Shown one piece after another: positions 36,281-43,887 of a stretch of 64,000 nucleotides of DNA; positions within the stretch are counted from its first letter, which is position 1, and every line of letters begins with the position of its first letter. The DNA is from Pseudomonas sp. QS1027 (GTDB taxonomy: Bacteria > Pseudomonadota > Gammaproteobacteria > Pseudomonadales > Pseudomonadaceae). The notes beneath the pieces were generated by a model, which had not been told where the DNA came from, searched no databases, and saw only the letters and a list, made by a program, of their open reading frames with translations. The stretch lies in the NCBI RefSeq assembly GCF_002814235.1, contig NZ_PHSU01000033.1, positions 186,001 to 250,000 on the forward strand. The letters are read 5' to 3'. Made by a program: the position numbers and the translations under genes.

Positions 36281-36580
36281 ATGAACCATGAAATCCGTGT
36301 TGTTGCCATTCTTCGCGCCAAGCCGGGCAGGGCAGCGGAACTGGAACCCCATCTGAAGGCCTGCGTCGTGCCGTCCCGCGCCGAACCGGGTTGCCGTGAA
36401 TATATCCTGCATGTCGACCAGGCCGACCCCGAGCGTTTCATCTTCGTCGAGCGCTGGATCGATCAGGCCGCCATCGAACACCACCGCGGTACCGCGCACT
36501 ACAAGGCGATGGCCGCGGCGATCGGTGATTTGTTGAGTGAGCGCCAGGTCCTGCTGTTGGATGAGGTCCCTGGGCAGTAA
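36281..36580 (+). CDS. Antibiotic biosynthesis monooxygenase (ABM) family protein
   Basis: A 99-residue dimeric ferredoxin-like protein of the YgiN/ABM type, which act as quinol or small-aromatic monooxygenases or have unknown roles. Visible: VVAILRAKPGRAAELEPHL, AEPGCREYILHVD and FIFVERWIDQAAIEHHR with the conserved Trp and His. CAGGAA precedes ATG 36281. Single gene, ending at a bidirectional hairpin. Confidence 0.85.
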   Translation: MNHEIRVVAILRAKPGRAAELEPHLKACVVPSRAEPGCREYILHVDQADPERFIFVERWIDQAAIEHHRGTAHYKAMAAAIGDLLSERQVLLLDEVPGQ

Positions 36581-36588
36581 AACTGATG

Positions 36589-36618
36589 ATGAACCTGGCG
36601 TGCAAGCACCAGGTTCAT
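36589..36618. terminator. Bidirectional hairpin between ABM and barrel-like genes
   Basis: ATGAACCTGG (36589-36598) and CCAGGTTCAT (36609-36618) form a perfect 10-bp stem with a 10-base loop between two convergent genes. No long T-run follows, so it is a weak intrinsic terminator or a stabilising 3-prime hairpin. Confidence 0.6.
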
Positions 36619-36628
36619 TGCCGGTGGC

Positions 36629-37444
36629 TTAGAAGCGCACCGTCGCGCCGGTGGTGAGCCAACGGTCGTGGTCGCCCGACAGGTGCTGACCGGCCACCAG
36701 GTCGATGTCGAGATTTTTCCCTATATGCAGGCGCGGTCCGGCCTGCCATCCCTGGTCGCCGCCTTGTTGGCCGAAACGCTCGGCCACCAGGGTCAGCGAC
36801 TTCAGTACATCGTATTCCATACCGCTGCCCCAGGTCCGGCCCTCGCTGGGCGCGCCGTCGTTGTGGGCGTGGTACCAGCCGGCACTGACGGTCAGGCGCA
36901 AGGCTTCGAAAGGCGTGTAGGTCAGTGGCAGTGCGACGTCGGCGCCGTCGAAGGCATGCCGGCGATCCGTGGCAACGTGGGCCTGGGTCAGCACCGCGGC
37001 TTCGAGCCCCAGGTCTTCCCGAGTGAAAATAGAGGCCTTGAGGTGCGGGCTGAGCATCGTCGTGTGCTCGCCGTCGTCGCGGCTGCGGTTGATGTCGGCA
37101 CCGAGCTGCACGGCGGGCAGGCCGGTCGGCGTGCAGTCCGCCGAAAGCACGGTTTCGCCGCTGGCGGCGTGGTGTCGACCGCTTTTGTACCAGGTGTCGA
37201 TATTGCACTGGCCGGGGTCGTTGATCCCGCCATCATCGACGACGTACGAGCCGCCGGCCGCATGGGCCTTGGAGTAGAGCGAAAGCAGCAGGAAGGTGCC
37301 GAAGGTGGCGCCGACAAGGACCACCGCGCGTTGCAGGGAACGGCGCTGGGCCGGTGGCAGGTGCTTAAGCAGGGAGCTGGAAACCGTCGGCGTTGGCCGG
37401 GCGGTGGTCGTTCGGCTGGTGTGGCGAGAAGTGGATTTTTTCAT
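36629..37444 (-). CDS. Hypothetical exported, probable outer-membrane beta-strand protein
   Basis: A 271-residue protein with a long basic, Ser/Thr-rich N-terminus and a hydrophobic segment near residues 40-60 (VVLVGATFGTFLLLSLYSKAHAA) that looks like an unusual signal sequence. The rest alternates polar and hydrophobic residues (LKASIFTREDLGLEAAVLTQ, LRLTVSAGWYHAHNDG) and ends GATVRF; a terminal Phe is common in outer-membrane barrels. Two cysteines near 80-103 could pair. GAGG precedes ATG 37444. Family not recognised; a small barrel or surface protein is a reasonable guess. Confidence 0.6.
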   Translation of the reverse strand: MKKSTSRHTSRTTTARPTPTVSSSLLKHLPPAQRRSLQRAVVLVGATFGTFLLLSLYSKAHAAGGSYVVDDGGINDPGQCNIDTWYKSGRHHAASGETVLSADCTPTGLPAVQLGADINRSRDDGEHTTMLSPHLKASIFTREDLGLEAAVLTQAHVATDRRHAFDGADVALPLTYTPFEALRLTVSAGWYHAHNDGAPSEGRTWGSGMEYDVLKSLTLVAERFGQQGGDQGWQAGPRLHIGKNLDIDLVAGQHLSGDHDRWLTTGATVRF

Positions 37445-37562
37445 GGCAGGCCTCGGTGATCAGGTGCTCACGGGAGCGCGCGTCGGGGGCGCGTCGTCGT
37501 GAAACGGGCAAAGGGGTGTGGAGGTCGTGGTGGTGTCCGTTACAACTGGGTTCTTCATTCAT
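37365..37562 (-). CDS. Possible short His/Cys-rich upstream ORF
   Basis: A 65-codon frame from ATG 37562 behind a strong GAAGGAGC ribosome site. It begins MNEEPSCNGHHHDLHTPLP and overlaps the first 80 bases of the barrel-like gene in another frame. The strong initiation site and the metal-binding-looking CNGHHHDLH suggest a leader peptide or small metal-responsive ORF; it may equally be chance. Confidence 0.3.
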   Translation of the reverse strand: MNEEPSCNGHHHDLHTPLPVSRRRAPDARSREHLITEACHEKIHFSPHQPNDHRPANADGFQLPA

Positions 37563-37678
37563 GCTTGATGCTCCTTCGGGGTGAGCGGCCGGTTGGCCGC
37601 GTGCAGGCAATGGCCTGGCCTTTACCGAGATAAAGGCCGGGCAGGGGTGTTGCTTGAAAAAGGCATTGAACAGGTGGT

Positions 37679-38026
37679 TCAGTCGTCCAGTGACAGGATG
37701 CCGATGCCCATGGCCCTGGCCCGGGCCACCAGCTCTTCGGTGTCGTGGCCGCCGGGAAAGGCGATCACCAGATCTGGCTCGCTGTCCATCAGCATGAACT
37801 GGTTACGCCGGCGTTCGGCCTGCTTGCCATAGAGCTGCCAATTGGACGGATAACGCACCAGGTGCGTGCCGTTTTCCCGGGCCCAATCCTCGACTTCACT
37901 GCCCAGGAACTGGTTGCCGCCATGGATCAGGACGCTGATCTTGCGGGTCTGGTGATAGGCCTCCAGCACCTTGCGGCACATCGCCGCGTTCAGGTAGTAG
38001 CGCCCGGCGCAGATCAGGACGCGCAT
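37679..38026 (-). CDS. DUF2493 / SLOG-like nucleotide-binding protein
   Basis: A 115-residue protein of the DUF2493 (YspA/cpYpsA-related) SLOG superfamily, Rossmann-like folds that bind nucleotides or nucleotide-derived ligands. Signature parts are MRVLICAGRYYLN, ISVLIHGGNQFLGSEVEDWA and PDLVIAFPGGHDTEELV. It overlaps the 3-prime end of the Na/Pi transporter gene by 13 bp and is preceded by AAGGATAACT, so both are co-transcribed. The ligand and role are unknown; SLOG proteins occur both in metabolism and in defence or toxin contexts. Confidence 0.8.
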   Translation of the reverse strand: MRVLICAGRYYLNAAMCRKVLEAYHQTRKISVLIHGGNQFLGSEVEDWARENGTHLVRYPSNWQLYGKQAERRRNQFMLMDSEPDLVIAFPGGHDTEELVARARAMGIGILSLDD

Positions 38027-39744
38027 GGGTAGTTATCCTTGTCGAGCAGGGTTTCGTCGTTGAGTTCAAGGGCGTGCACAGGTCCTGGTGCCGGCTCGTT
38101 CGCGCCCGGGGGGCGGGTTTCCAGGACGCGTTCTCCCGAGCGTTCGAGAACCGGGTAGGCGAGTGCCGCGATGTGATGGTGCACGCGCCGGTAATCGCGC
38201 AGCACCCGCTGGAAAATATCCCCCGATTCGGCCCAGGTGCTCTTGTCGGCGCTGAGCTTGCGAAAGTGTTCGCGGCTGGCGCCGGCTTCCAGGCGACGAA
38301 TCACTTCCTTGCGCTCCACCAGGCGATGCGCCGTGACGATGTCTTCGCGCAGGAACACGGTGACCGCCAGGCTCAGGCTTTCGCGCAGTTCTTCATGCAG
38401 CGGATAGATATGCCCCAGTTCGAACTCCGAGAAGCGTTCGCCACGACGCCGACGGCGCGCCGCCAACTGGGCGAGGTTGGTGGAGAGAATGTCGCCGGCA
38501 TGCTCCAGGTTGATCACGAACATGAGGATTTCCTGGGCGCGGTCGGCATCCTCGTCGCTCAGGCCGTCCTGGCCGATATCCGCGAGGTAGGCGCGGATCG
38601 CCGCGCTGAGCAGATCCAGGGACTGGTCGAGCTGGCGGATATCCTCGGCCGATACTTCGCCGGGTTTCTGGAACAGCTGCAGTACCCGGTCGAGCATCAC
38701 CGAGAGCATGTCGGCAACGCGCAGGGCTTCACGCACTGCATTCGAAAGGCCGATATTGGCCACTTCCAGGCCGGCTTCGTCGAGGTACTGCGGCATGCCC
38801 GGGTCGGCGGCCTGCTCGGGTGCCGGCAGCAGGCGGGTCAGCCCGTTGGCGAGCCAGTCCACCAGGCCGATAAAGCCCAGGCCCAGGAGCAGGTTGAAGG
38901 CGATATGCAGGTAGACCACCAAATGTGCGGGGGCGATGGCGGTAACGGCCAGGCTCTTGCCCAGCAGGGAGGCGAACGGCAGCACCAGCACCGCGCCGAA
39001 CAAGCGCACCAGCAGATTGCCCAGGGGCAGGCGTCGAGCGACCGGAGTGCCAGCGTTCATCACCGACGGCAAGGCGCCGCCGATATTGACACCGAGCACC
39101 AGCGCCAGGGTGGTCAGCGGTGACATCACGCCGGTGCTGGCCAGTGAGGCGATCAACAGGATCACCGCGACGCTGGAGTGGCACATCCAGGTCAGCAACA
39201 CTGCCACCAGCAAGGCGATCAGCAGATCGCCGTCGAGGCCTTGCATGACCACATGGAACAGCGGTGTGCTTTCCATCTGCCCTAGGGCGGCACCCAGCAG
39301 GCTCAGCGACAGCAGCATCAGGCCGAGGCCGATCAGCGCGCAGCCGACGCTTTCATAACGCGAGTCGTCGCGCAGGCGGAACACCACGAAGCCCGCCAAC
39401 AGCACCAGGGGGATGGCGATCGAGGTGTCGAAACTCAACAGTTGCACGACCAGGGTCGAGCCGATATTGGCCCCCAGCATCACCGCCAGCGCCGGAGCGA
39501 GACTGAGGGTGCCGGCGGCGGTGAAAGAGCTGGCCATCAGGCTCACCGCGGTACTGCTTTGCAGCACGGTGGTGATGCCGATGCCGCAGAGCAGGGCCTT
39601 CCAGCGCTTATCGAGATTGCGGCCCAGGCCGTTGCGCAGCTGGGTGCCGAAGCCACGCAGCAGGGCGGTTGAAATCATGTGGGTGCCCCATAGCAACAAG
39701 GCTATGGCGCCGGCGAGGTGGATCAACAGAGCGGTTCCAGACAT
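38014..39744 (-). CDS. Na+/phosphate cotransporter family protein (NptA/PhoU-domain)
   Basis: A 576-residue membrane protein. The N-terminal 320 residues hold two inverted Na/Pi cotransport repeats (GTHMISTALLRGFGTQLRNGLGR, TTVLQSSTAVSLMASSF, and ANIGSTLVVQLLS); the second repeat has MCHSSVAVILLIASLAS and GVNIGGALPSVM. The C-terminal 240 residues form a PhoU-like helical cytoplasmic domain. Such proteins import or export phosphate with Na+. GGAGA precedes ATG 39744. It leads an operon with the DUF2493 gene. Confidence 0.9.
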   Translation of the reverse strand: MSGTALLIHLAGAIALLLWGTHMISTALLRGFGTQLRNGLGRNLDKRWKALLCGIGITTVLQSSTAVSLMASSFTAAGTLSLAPALAVMLGANIGSTLVVQLLSFDTSIAIPLVLLAGFVVFRLRDDSRYESVGCALIGLGLMLLSLSLLGAALGQMESTPLFHVVMQGLDGDLLIALLVAVLLTWMCHSSVAVILLIASLASTGVMSPLTTLALVLGVNIGGALPSVMNAGTPVARRLPLGNLLVRLFGAVLVLPFASLLGKSLAVTAIAPAHLVVYLHIAFNLLLGLGFIGLVDWLANGLTRLLPAPEQAADPGMPQYLDEAGLEVANIGLSNAVREALRVADMLSVMLDRVLQLFQKPGEVSAEDIRQLDQSLDLLSAAIRAYLADIGQDGLSDEDADRAQEILMFVINLEHAGDILSTNLAQLAARRRRRGERFSEFELGHIYPLHEELRESLSLAVTVFLREDIVTAHRLVERKEVIRRLEAGASREHFRKLSADKSTWAESGDIFQRVLRDYRRVHHHIAALAYPVLERSGERVLETRPPGANEPAPGPVHALELNDETLLDKDNYPCAS

Positions 39745-39768
39745 GAGGATTCTCCACGTACTGGTTTT

Positions 39769-39984
39769 TTACTTTCTGGGTGGGCGCAGCAACCTCACCG
39801 AGACACGGCTGATGGTGCTGGAGAACGCCAGCAGGTAGCGCATTTCGATAGCGGTCAGGGTCCCGCGAACATAGAGCTTTACAGTGACCCGCCTGACCAC
39901 TTTTGCCGCTTTGGTCAGGAACAGGACCGACAGCGCCCGATAGCTGTAGTCGAGAACGGCGAGGAACTGGCTGAGTGGTTCCAT
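39769..39984 (-). CDS. Small basic hypothetical protein
   Basis: A 71-residue protein, ATG 39984 preceded by CCGGAGTCC. Sequence MEPLSQFLAVLDYSYRAL then many basic residues (KAAKVVRRVTVKLYVRG) and ends SVRLLRPPRK. No membrane segment is certain. It lies 24 bp upstream of the Na/Pi transporter and may belong to the same operon. Family not recognised. Confidence 0.5.
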   Translation of the reverse strand: MEPLSQFLAVLDYSYRALSVLFLTKAAKVVRRVTVKLYVRGTLTAIEMRYLLAFSSTISRVSVRLLRPPRK

Positions 39985-40054
39985 GGTGGACTCCGGGGGA
40001 TGGCCGGGTTATCGGTGCCAATGCGCGAATACGATCTTGTGAACACCACGAGCC

Positions 40055-40153
40055 CTGTAGGAGCCGGCTTGCTGGCGATGGCGTCCGCAAGATCGATGCA
40101 GGACTCGCTGGCCTCATCGCCAGCAATCGAGCGTCGACCGGCCGCTCCTACAG
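40055..40153. repeat. Imperfect REP pair
   Basis: Left arm 40055-40079 (CTGTAGGAGCCGGC then TTGCTGGCGAT); right arm 40116-40153 has the complementary ends (ATCGCCAGCAA and GGCCGCTCCTACAG) but 13 extra bases in the middle, so the pair is partly disrupted. Lies between mgtA and the small basic gene. Confidence 0.75.
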
Positions 40154-40178
40154 GTTGGGCTTCATCCTTGAGACCCGG

Positions 40179-42890
40179 TTAGAACCACTGCTTGAAGCGG
40201 CGGATGTAGAACACCTTCATGCTCTGGGCCACCACGCAGTAGGCCAGCAGGGTGCCCACCAACCATGGGAAGTACGCCATCGGCAACGGCACCAGGCCCA
40301 CCAGCGTGCCCAGTTGCGAGAACGGCAGGTAGATGCCGATCGACACCGCCAGGCATGTCATGAGGATGATCGGCAGCGACGCGGTGCTCTGGAAGAACGG
40401 GATCTTCTGAGTCCGCAGCATATGCACCACCAGGGTCTGCGAGAGCAGGCCTTCGATAAACCAGCCGGACTGGAACAGCGCCTGGGCTTCCACGCTGTTG
40501 GCGGCGAACACGTACCACATCAGGGCAAAGGTGGTCATGTCGAAGATCGACGAGGTCGGCCCGATCCACAGCATGAAGCGCCCGATGTTCTTCGCATCCC
40601 ACTTGCGTGGCTTGCGCAGGTATTCCTTGTCCATCTTGTCCCACGGCAGGGCCAGCTGGGAGATGTCGTAGATCAGGTTCTGCAGCAGCAGGTGGATCGA
40701 CAGCATCGGCAGGAACGGGATGAACGCACTGGCCACCAGCACCGAGAACACGTTGCCGAAGTTGGAGCTGGCGGTCATGTTCAGGTACTTCATGATATTG
40801 CCGAAGGTTTCGCGGCCCTTGAGCACGCCTTCTTCCAGCACCATCAGGCTCTTTTCCAGGAGGATGATGTCGGCCGACTCCTTGGCGATGTCGGTGCCGC
40901 TGTCCACCGAGATCCCGACGTCGGCGTCACGCAGGGCCGGGGCGTCGTTGATGCCGTCGCCGAGGAAACCGACGGTGTGGCCGTTGGATTGCAGCGCCTT
41001 GAGCACCCGGGATTTCTGCAGTGGGGTCAGCTTGGCGAAAACCGTGCGTTCCTCGACCCGTAACTTGAGGGTCGCTTCGTCCATGTGCTCGATGTCCTGG
41101 CCCAGCAGCGGCAGGCCTGGCTCCAGGCCGACTTCACGGCAGATCTTGCAGGTGACCACGGCGTTGTCGCCGGTCAGCACCTTGACCGTGACACCGATAT
41201 CGCGCAGGGCGGCAATCGCCGGGCCGGCGGTTTCCTTCGGTGGATCAAGGAAGGTCAGGAAGCCACGGATGACCAGGTCACGCTCGTCGGCGGTCTTGTA
41301 TTGCCCCTTGGTCTGCGGCTTGGGAATGTCGCGGGTGGCCAGCAGCAGGACGCGGAAGCCGTCCTTGTTGTAATCGTTGGCCAGGGCCAGCAGGGTCTTG
41401 CGGCGCTGCTCGTCCAGGGCCACGACCTCGTTGCCTTCCATGACGTGGCTGGAGATGGCGAGCATTTCCTCGACCGCGCCCTTGCACACCAGCAGGTGAT
41501 CGTTGCGGCTGTCCTGGACGATGATCGACAGGCGCCGGCGGACGAAGTCGAAAGGCAGTTCATCGACCTTGCTGTAGGCGAACGGCTCCTGGAAGTTGGG
41601 GTTCTCCCGGGAGAATTGCAGCACTGCCTGGTCCATCAGGTTCTTCATGCCGCTCTGGTGGTAGCTGTTGAGCCAGGCCAGGCCCAGCACCGCGTCATCG
41701 CGCTGGCCGACGGCGTCGACGTGGTGCTCGAGGATGATCTTGTCCTGGGTCAGGGTGCCGGTCTTGTCGGTGCACAGCACGTCCATGGAACCGAAGTTCT
41801 GGATGGCGTTCAGGCGCTTGACCACCACCTTGCGCCGGGCCATGGCCATGGCACCCTTGGCGAGGTTGGCGCTGACGATCATCGGCAGCATCTCGGGGGT
41901 CAGGCCGACGGCGACCGCCAGGGCGAAGAGCAGGGCATCGCTCCAGTCGCCTTTGGAAAAACCGTTGAGCAGGAACACCACTGGCACCATCACCAGCATG
42001 AAACGGATCAGCAGCCAGCTGACGCTGTTCACCCCGCGGTCAAAGGCGGTCTGCACCCGCGAGCCGACAATCGCATTGGCCAGCGAGCCGAAGTAGGTGC
42101 GCGGGCCAGTGGCGACCACCACGGCCTTGGCGGTGCCGCTGACCACGTTGGTGCCCATGAAGCAGATGTTCTGCAGGTCCAGCAGATTGCTCGGGTCGCT
42201 GCTGGCGCCAGCGGATTTGGCCGCGACATCGCCGAGGGTGTCGTACTTCTCCACCGGCAGGGCTTCGCCGGTGAGCACGGCCTGGCTGATAAACAGGTCG
42301 CGGGACTCGATCAGGCGGATATCCGCCGGAATCATGTCGCCGGCCGACAGCTGCACGATATCGCCAGCCACCAGTTCACGCATTGGCACTTCGCGCAGCA
42401 CCGGCTTGTTGCCCGGTTGCTCGCGACGCAGCACAGTGGCGGTGGTCCGGACCATGGCCTTGAGGGCTTCGGCGGACTTGGCCGAGCGGTGTTCCTGCCA
42501 GAAGCGCAGGGTGCTGCTCAGGGTCACCATGGTCATGATGATGATGACCTTGGTCAGGTCGCCTTCTTCACCGGCGCGCTCGGCCAGCCAGAAGTCGGTG
42601 AAGAAGCTGATGCCGGCCAGGATCAGCAGCACGTAGATGAAGGGATTGTTCAGCGCCTGGAGGAACTGGATCAGCACGTGTGGAGGCTTGTCGTGGGCGA
42701 CTTCGTTGAAGCCTTCGCGTTGCAGGCGGCCGACGGCGTCCAGTTCGGTCAGGCCGTCACGGCTGGCCTTGACGTTGCTCAGGGTGGTTGCCAGGGTGTG
42801 TTGCGATTCGCGAGCGGCGCGCATCGACAGCTTGGTGTCTTGCGTCGCGCGGTTTCCGGTTGGCCGGATAGGGTCTTTGACTGCGTTCAT
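40179..42890 (-). CDS. mgtA: Magnesium-translocating P-type ATPase MgtA
   Basis: A 903-residue P3B-type ATPase that imports Mg2+ across the inner membrane. Phosphorylation loop LCTDKTGTLTQD, actuator LTGEALPVEKYD, hinge GDGINDAPALRDADVGISVD and about ten transmembrane helices are present. ATG 42890 has AGAGGCATCG upstream; the frame opens earlier at 42938. MgtA is normally induced by low Mg2+ through PhoPQ and leader-RNA control; the 285 bp upstream could host such a leader, but I cannot recognise one. Downstream lies a disrupted REP pair. Confidence 0.95.
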   Translation of the reverse strand: MNAVKDPIRPTGNRATQDTKLSMRAARESQHTLATTLSNVKASRDGLTELDAVGRLQREGFNEVAHDKPPHVLIQFLQALNNPFIYVLLILAGISFFTDFWLAERAGEEGDLTKVIIIMTMVTLSSTLRFWQEHRSAKSAEALKAMVRTTATVLRREQPGNKPVLREVPMRELVAGDIVQLSAGDMIPADIRLIESRDLFISQAVLTGEALPVEKYDTLGDVAAKSAGASSDPSNLLDLQNICFMGTNVVSGTAKAVVVATGPRTYFGSLANAIVGSRVQTAFDRGVNSVSWLLIRFMLVMVPVVFLLNGFSKGDWSDALLFALAVAVGLTPEMLPMIVSANLAKGAMAMARRKVVVKRLNAIQNFGSMDVLCTDKTGTLTQDKIILEHHVDAVGQRDDAVLGLAWLNSYHQSGMKNLMDQAVLQFSRENPNFQEPFAYSKVDELPFDFVRRRLSIIVQDSRNDHLLVCKGAVEEMLAISSHVMEGNEVVALDEQRRKTLLALANDYNKDGFRVLLLATRDIPKPQTKGQYKTADERDLVIRGFLTFLDPPKETAGPAIAALRDIGVTVKVLTGDNAVVTCKICREVGLEPGLPLLGQDIEHMDEATLKLRVEERTVFAKLTPLQKSRVLKALQSNGHTVGFLGDGINDAPALRDADVGISVDSGTDIAKESADIILLEKSLMVLEEGVLKGRETFGNIMKYLNMTASSNFGNVFSVLVASAFIPFLPMLSIHLLLQNLIYDISQLALPWDKMDKEYLRKPRKWDAKNIGRFMLWIGPTSSIFDMTTFALMWYVFAANSVEAQALFQSGWFIEGLLSQTLVVHMLRTQKIPFFQSTASLPIILMTCLAVSIGIYLPFSQLGTLVGLVPLPMAYFPWLVGTLLAYCVVAQSMKVFYIRRFKQWF

Positions 42891-43120
42891 AGCGATGCCT
42901 CTGTCACAGCTTCGTGACCGGGCATATAGACGACTCACCTATTCAACAGGCGAACGAATACAGGCCGAGTCACGCGGATGCGAGTGATTCGAGTAAGAGG
43001 ATATATAAGGTTTTAACGTTCGCTGCCCGTTCACGAAAGCGTGACGAACAGCGAACCGCCTACTGGCTTCGTCCATAATGAAGTGCTCAACGTTTAATAA
43101 TTAAAGACATAACTATCCCG

Positions 43121-43143
43121 TGCACTTCCAAGTAGGAAGTGCA
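43121..43143. terminator. Perfect 9-bp hairpin upstream of mgtA
   Basis: TGCACTTCC (43121-43129) and GGAAGTGCA (43135-43143) with a 5-base loop. It is 33 bp past the stop of the 97-residue gene and 230 bp before mgtA on the same strand, so it could end the former's transcript or be part of the mgtA leader. No clear T-run. Confidence 0.5.
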
Positions 43144-43176
43144 GGGCTGTTAGTTGTCATTGTCAGCGCCAGGCGA

Positions 43177-43470
43177 TTAAGTGGCGCGAGCCTCGACATA
43201 CAGGTTCAGGGTCAGGCCGGCGCGCTGGAACAGCTGCGCAAGCCCGGTACTCTGCGGGTCCTGACTGTCATCGAAATTCCAGCGTTGTTGCAGTTGGCCG
43301 GTGGTCGGGCAGATACGCCAGCCGACGGAGGCGCGTGCCGAAGCCTTGGAGGAAGGGGCAGCGAACAGGGCGTTGCCACGGGCCGATTTCGCCGGCTCGC
43401 GGGACAATTTGACGCGCATGGTCGAAGAAAAGGCGCGAACGCCAGGCATTACAAAGGTTTTGAAAGTCAT
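43177..43470 (-). CDS. Hypothetical 97-residue protein upstream of mgtA
   Basis: ATG 43470 behind GTGAGGTGTG. The sequence is basic with an N-terminal MTFKTFVMPGVRAFSSTMRVKLS, then ASVGWRICPTTGQLQQRWNFDD and a C-terminal LFQRAGLTLNLYVEARAT. No signal peptide or domain recognised. It is on the same strand as mgtA, 286 bp before it, separated by a hairpin. Supported by ribosome site and protein-like composition only. Confidence 0.5.
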   Translation of the reverse strand: MTFKTFVMPGVRAFSSTMRVKLSREPAKSARGNALFAAPSSKASARASVGWRICPTTGQLQQRWNFDDSQDPQSTGLAQLFQRAGLTLNLYVEARAT

Positions 43471-43887
43471 AACACACCTCACGACCGGACTGGCGCCGGC
43501 AGAGGCGAGTTACGGAAAGAGCATCAAGCCCTGGCGCAGCTCACCCGACCTGTGCGTCGAGTCCCGTCATTTTCTGGGTTAAGCGCCCGGTGAGCCGCAT
43601 TCGCGGGAACCGGACAGCGTCTAGATACTGTGTCCATTGGGTTCTTTTGTGAGTTGAAAAAAGGCCTGAGCAGCAGGCAGGGGGAATTTACTCAAGGGGC
43701 TGCTTGAAGTCAACATCAAATGTAGCGTTTTGTAGCAGCAACCTGAATATAAGCTGAAGTGAATGGAATGGGGCGCGAGTATTGAGTTGCGAAGTTGTTT
43801 GTTTCAATCGAATGAATATGTACCGCGGTGTCCGGGTACATATCCATTGGCATCTTTAATCGATCTTTTTTTCAGTCTTGCAGCGGA
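43471..43887. other. Intergenic region upstream of the 97-residue gene and downstream of the glucosidase
   Basis: About 417 bp without a credible gene. A hairpin ATATGTACC / GGTACATAT (43816-43824 and 43835-43843) lies 45 bp after the glucosidase stop and may end its transcript. The middle (43650-43800) is AT-richer and probably contains the promoter of the 97-residue gene. Confidence 0.5.
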
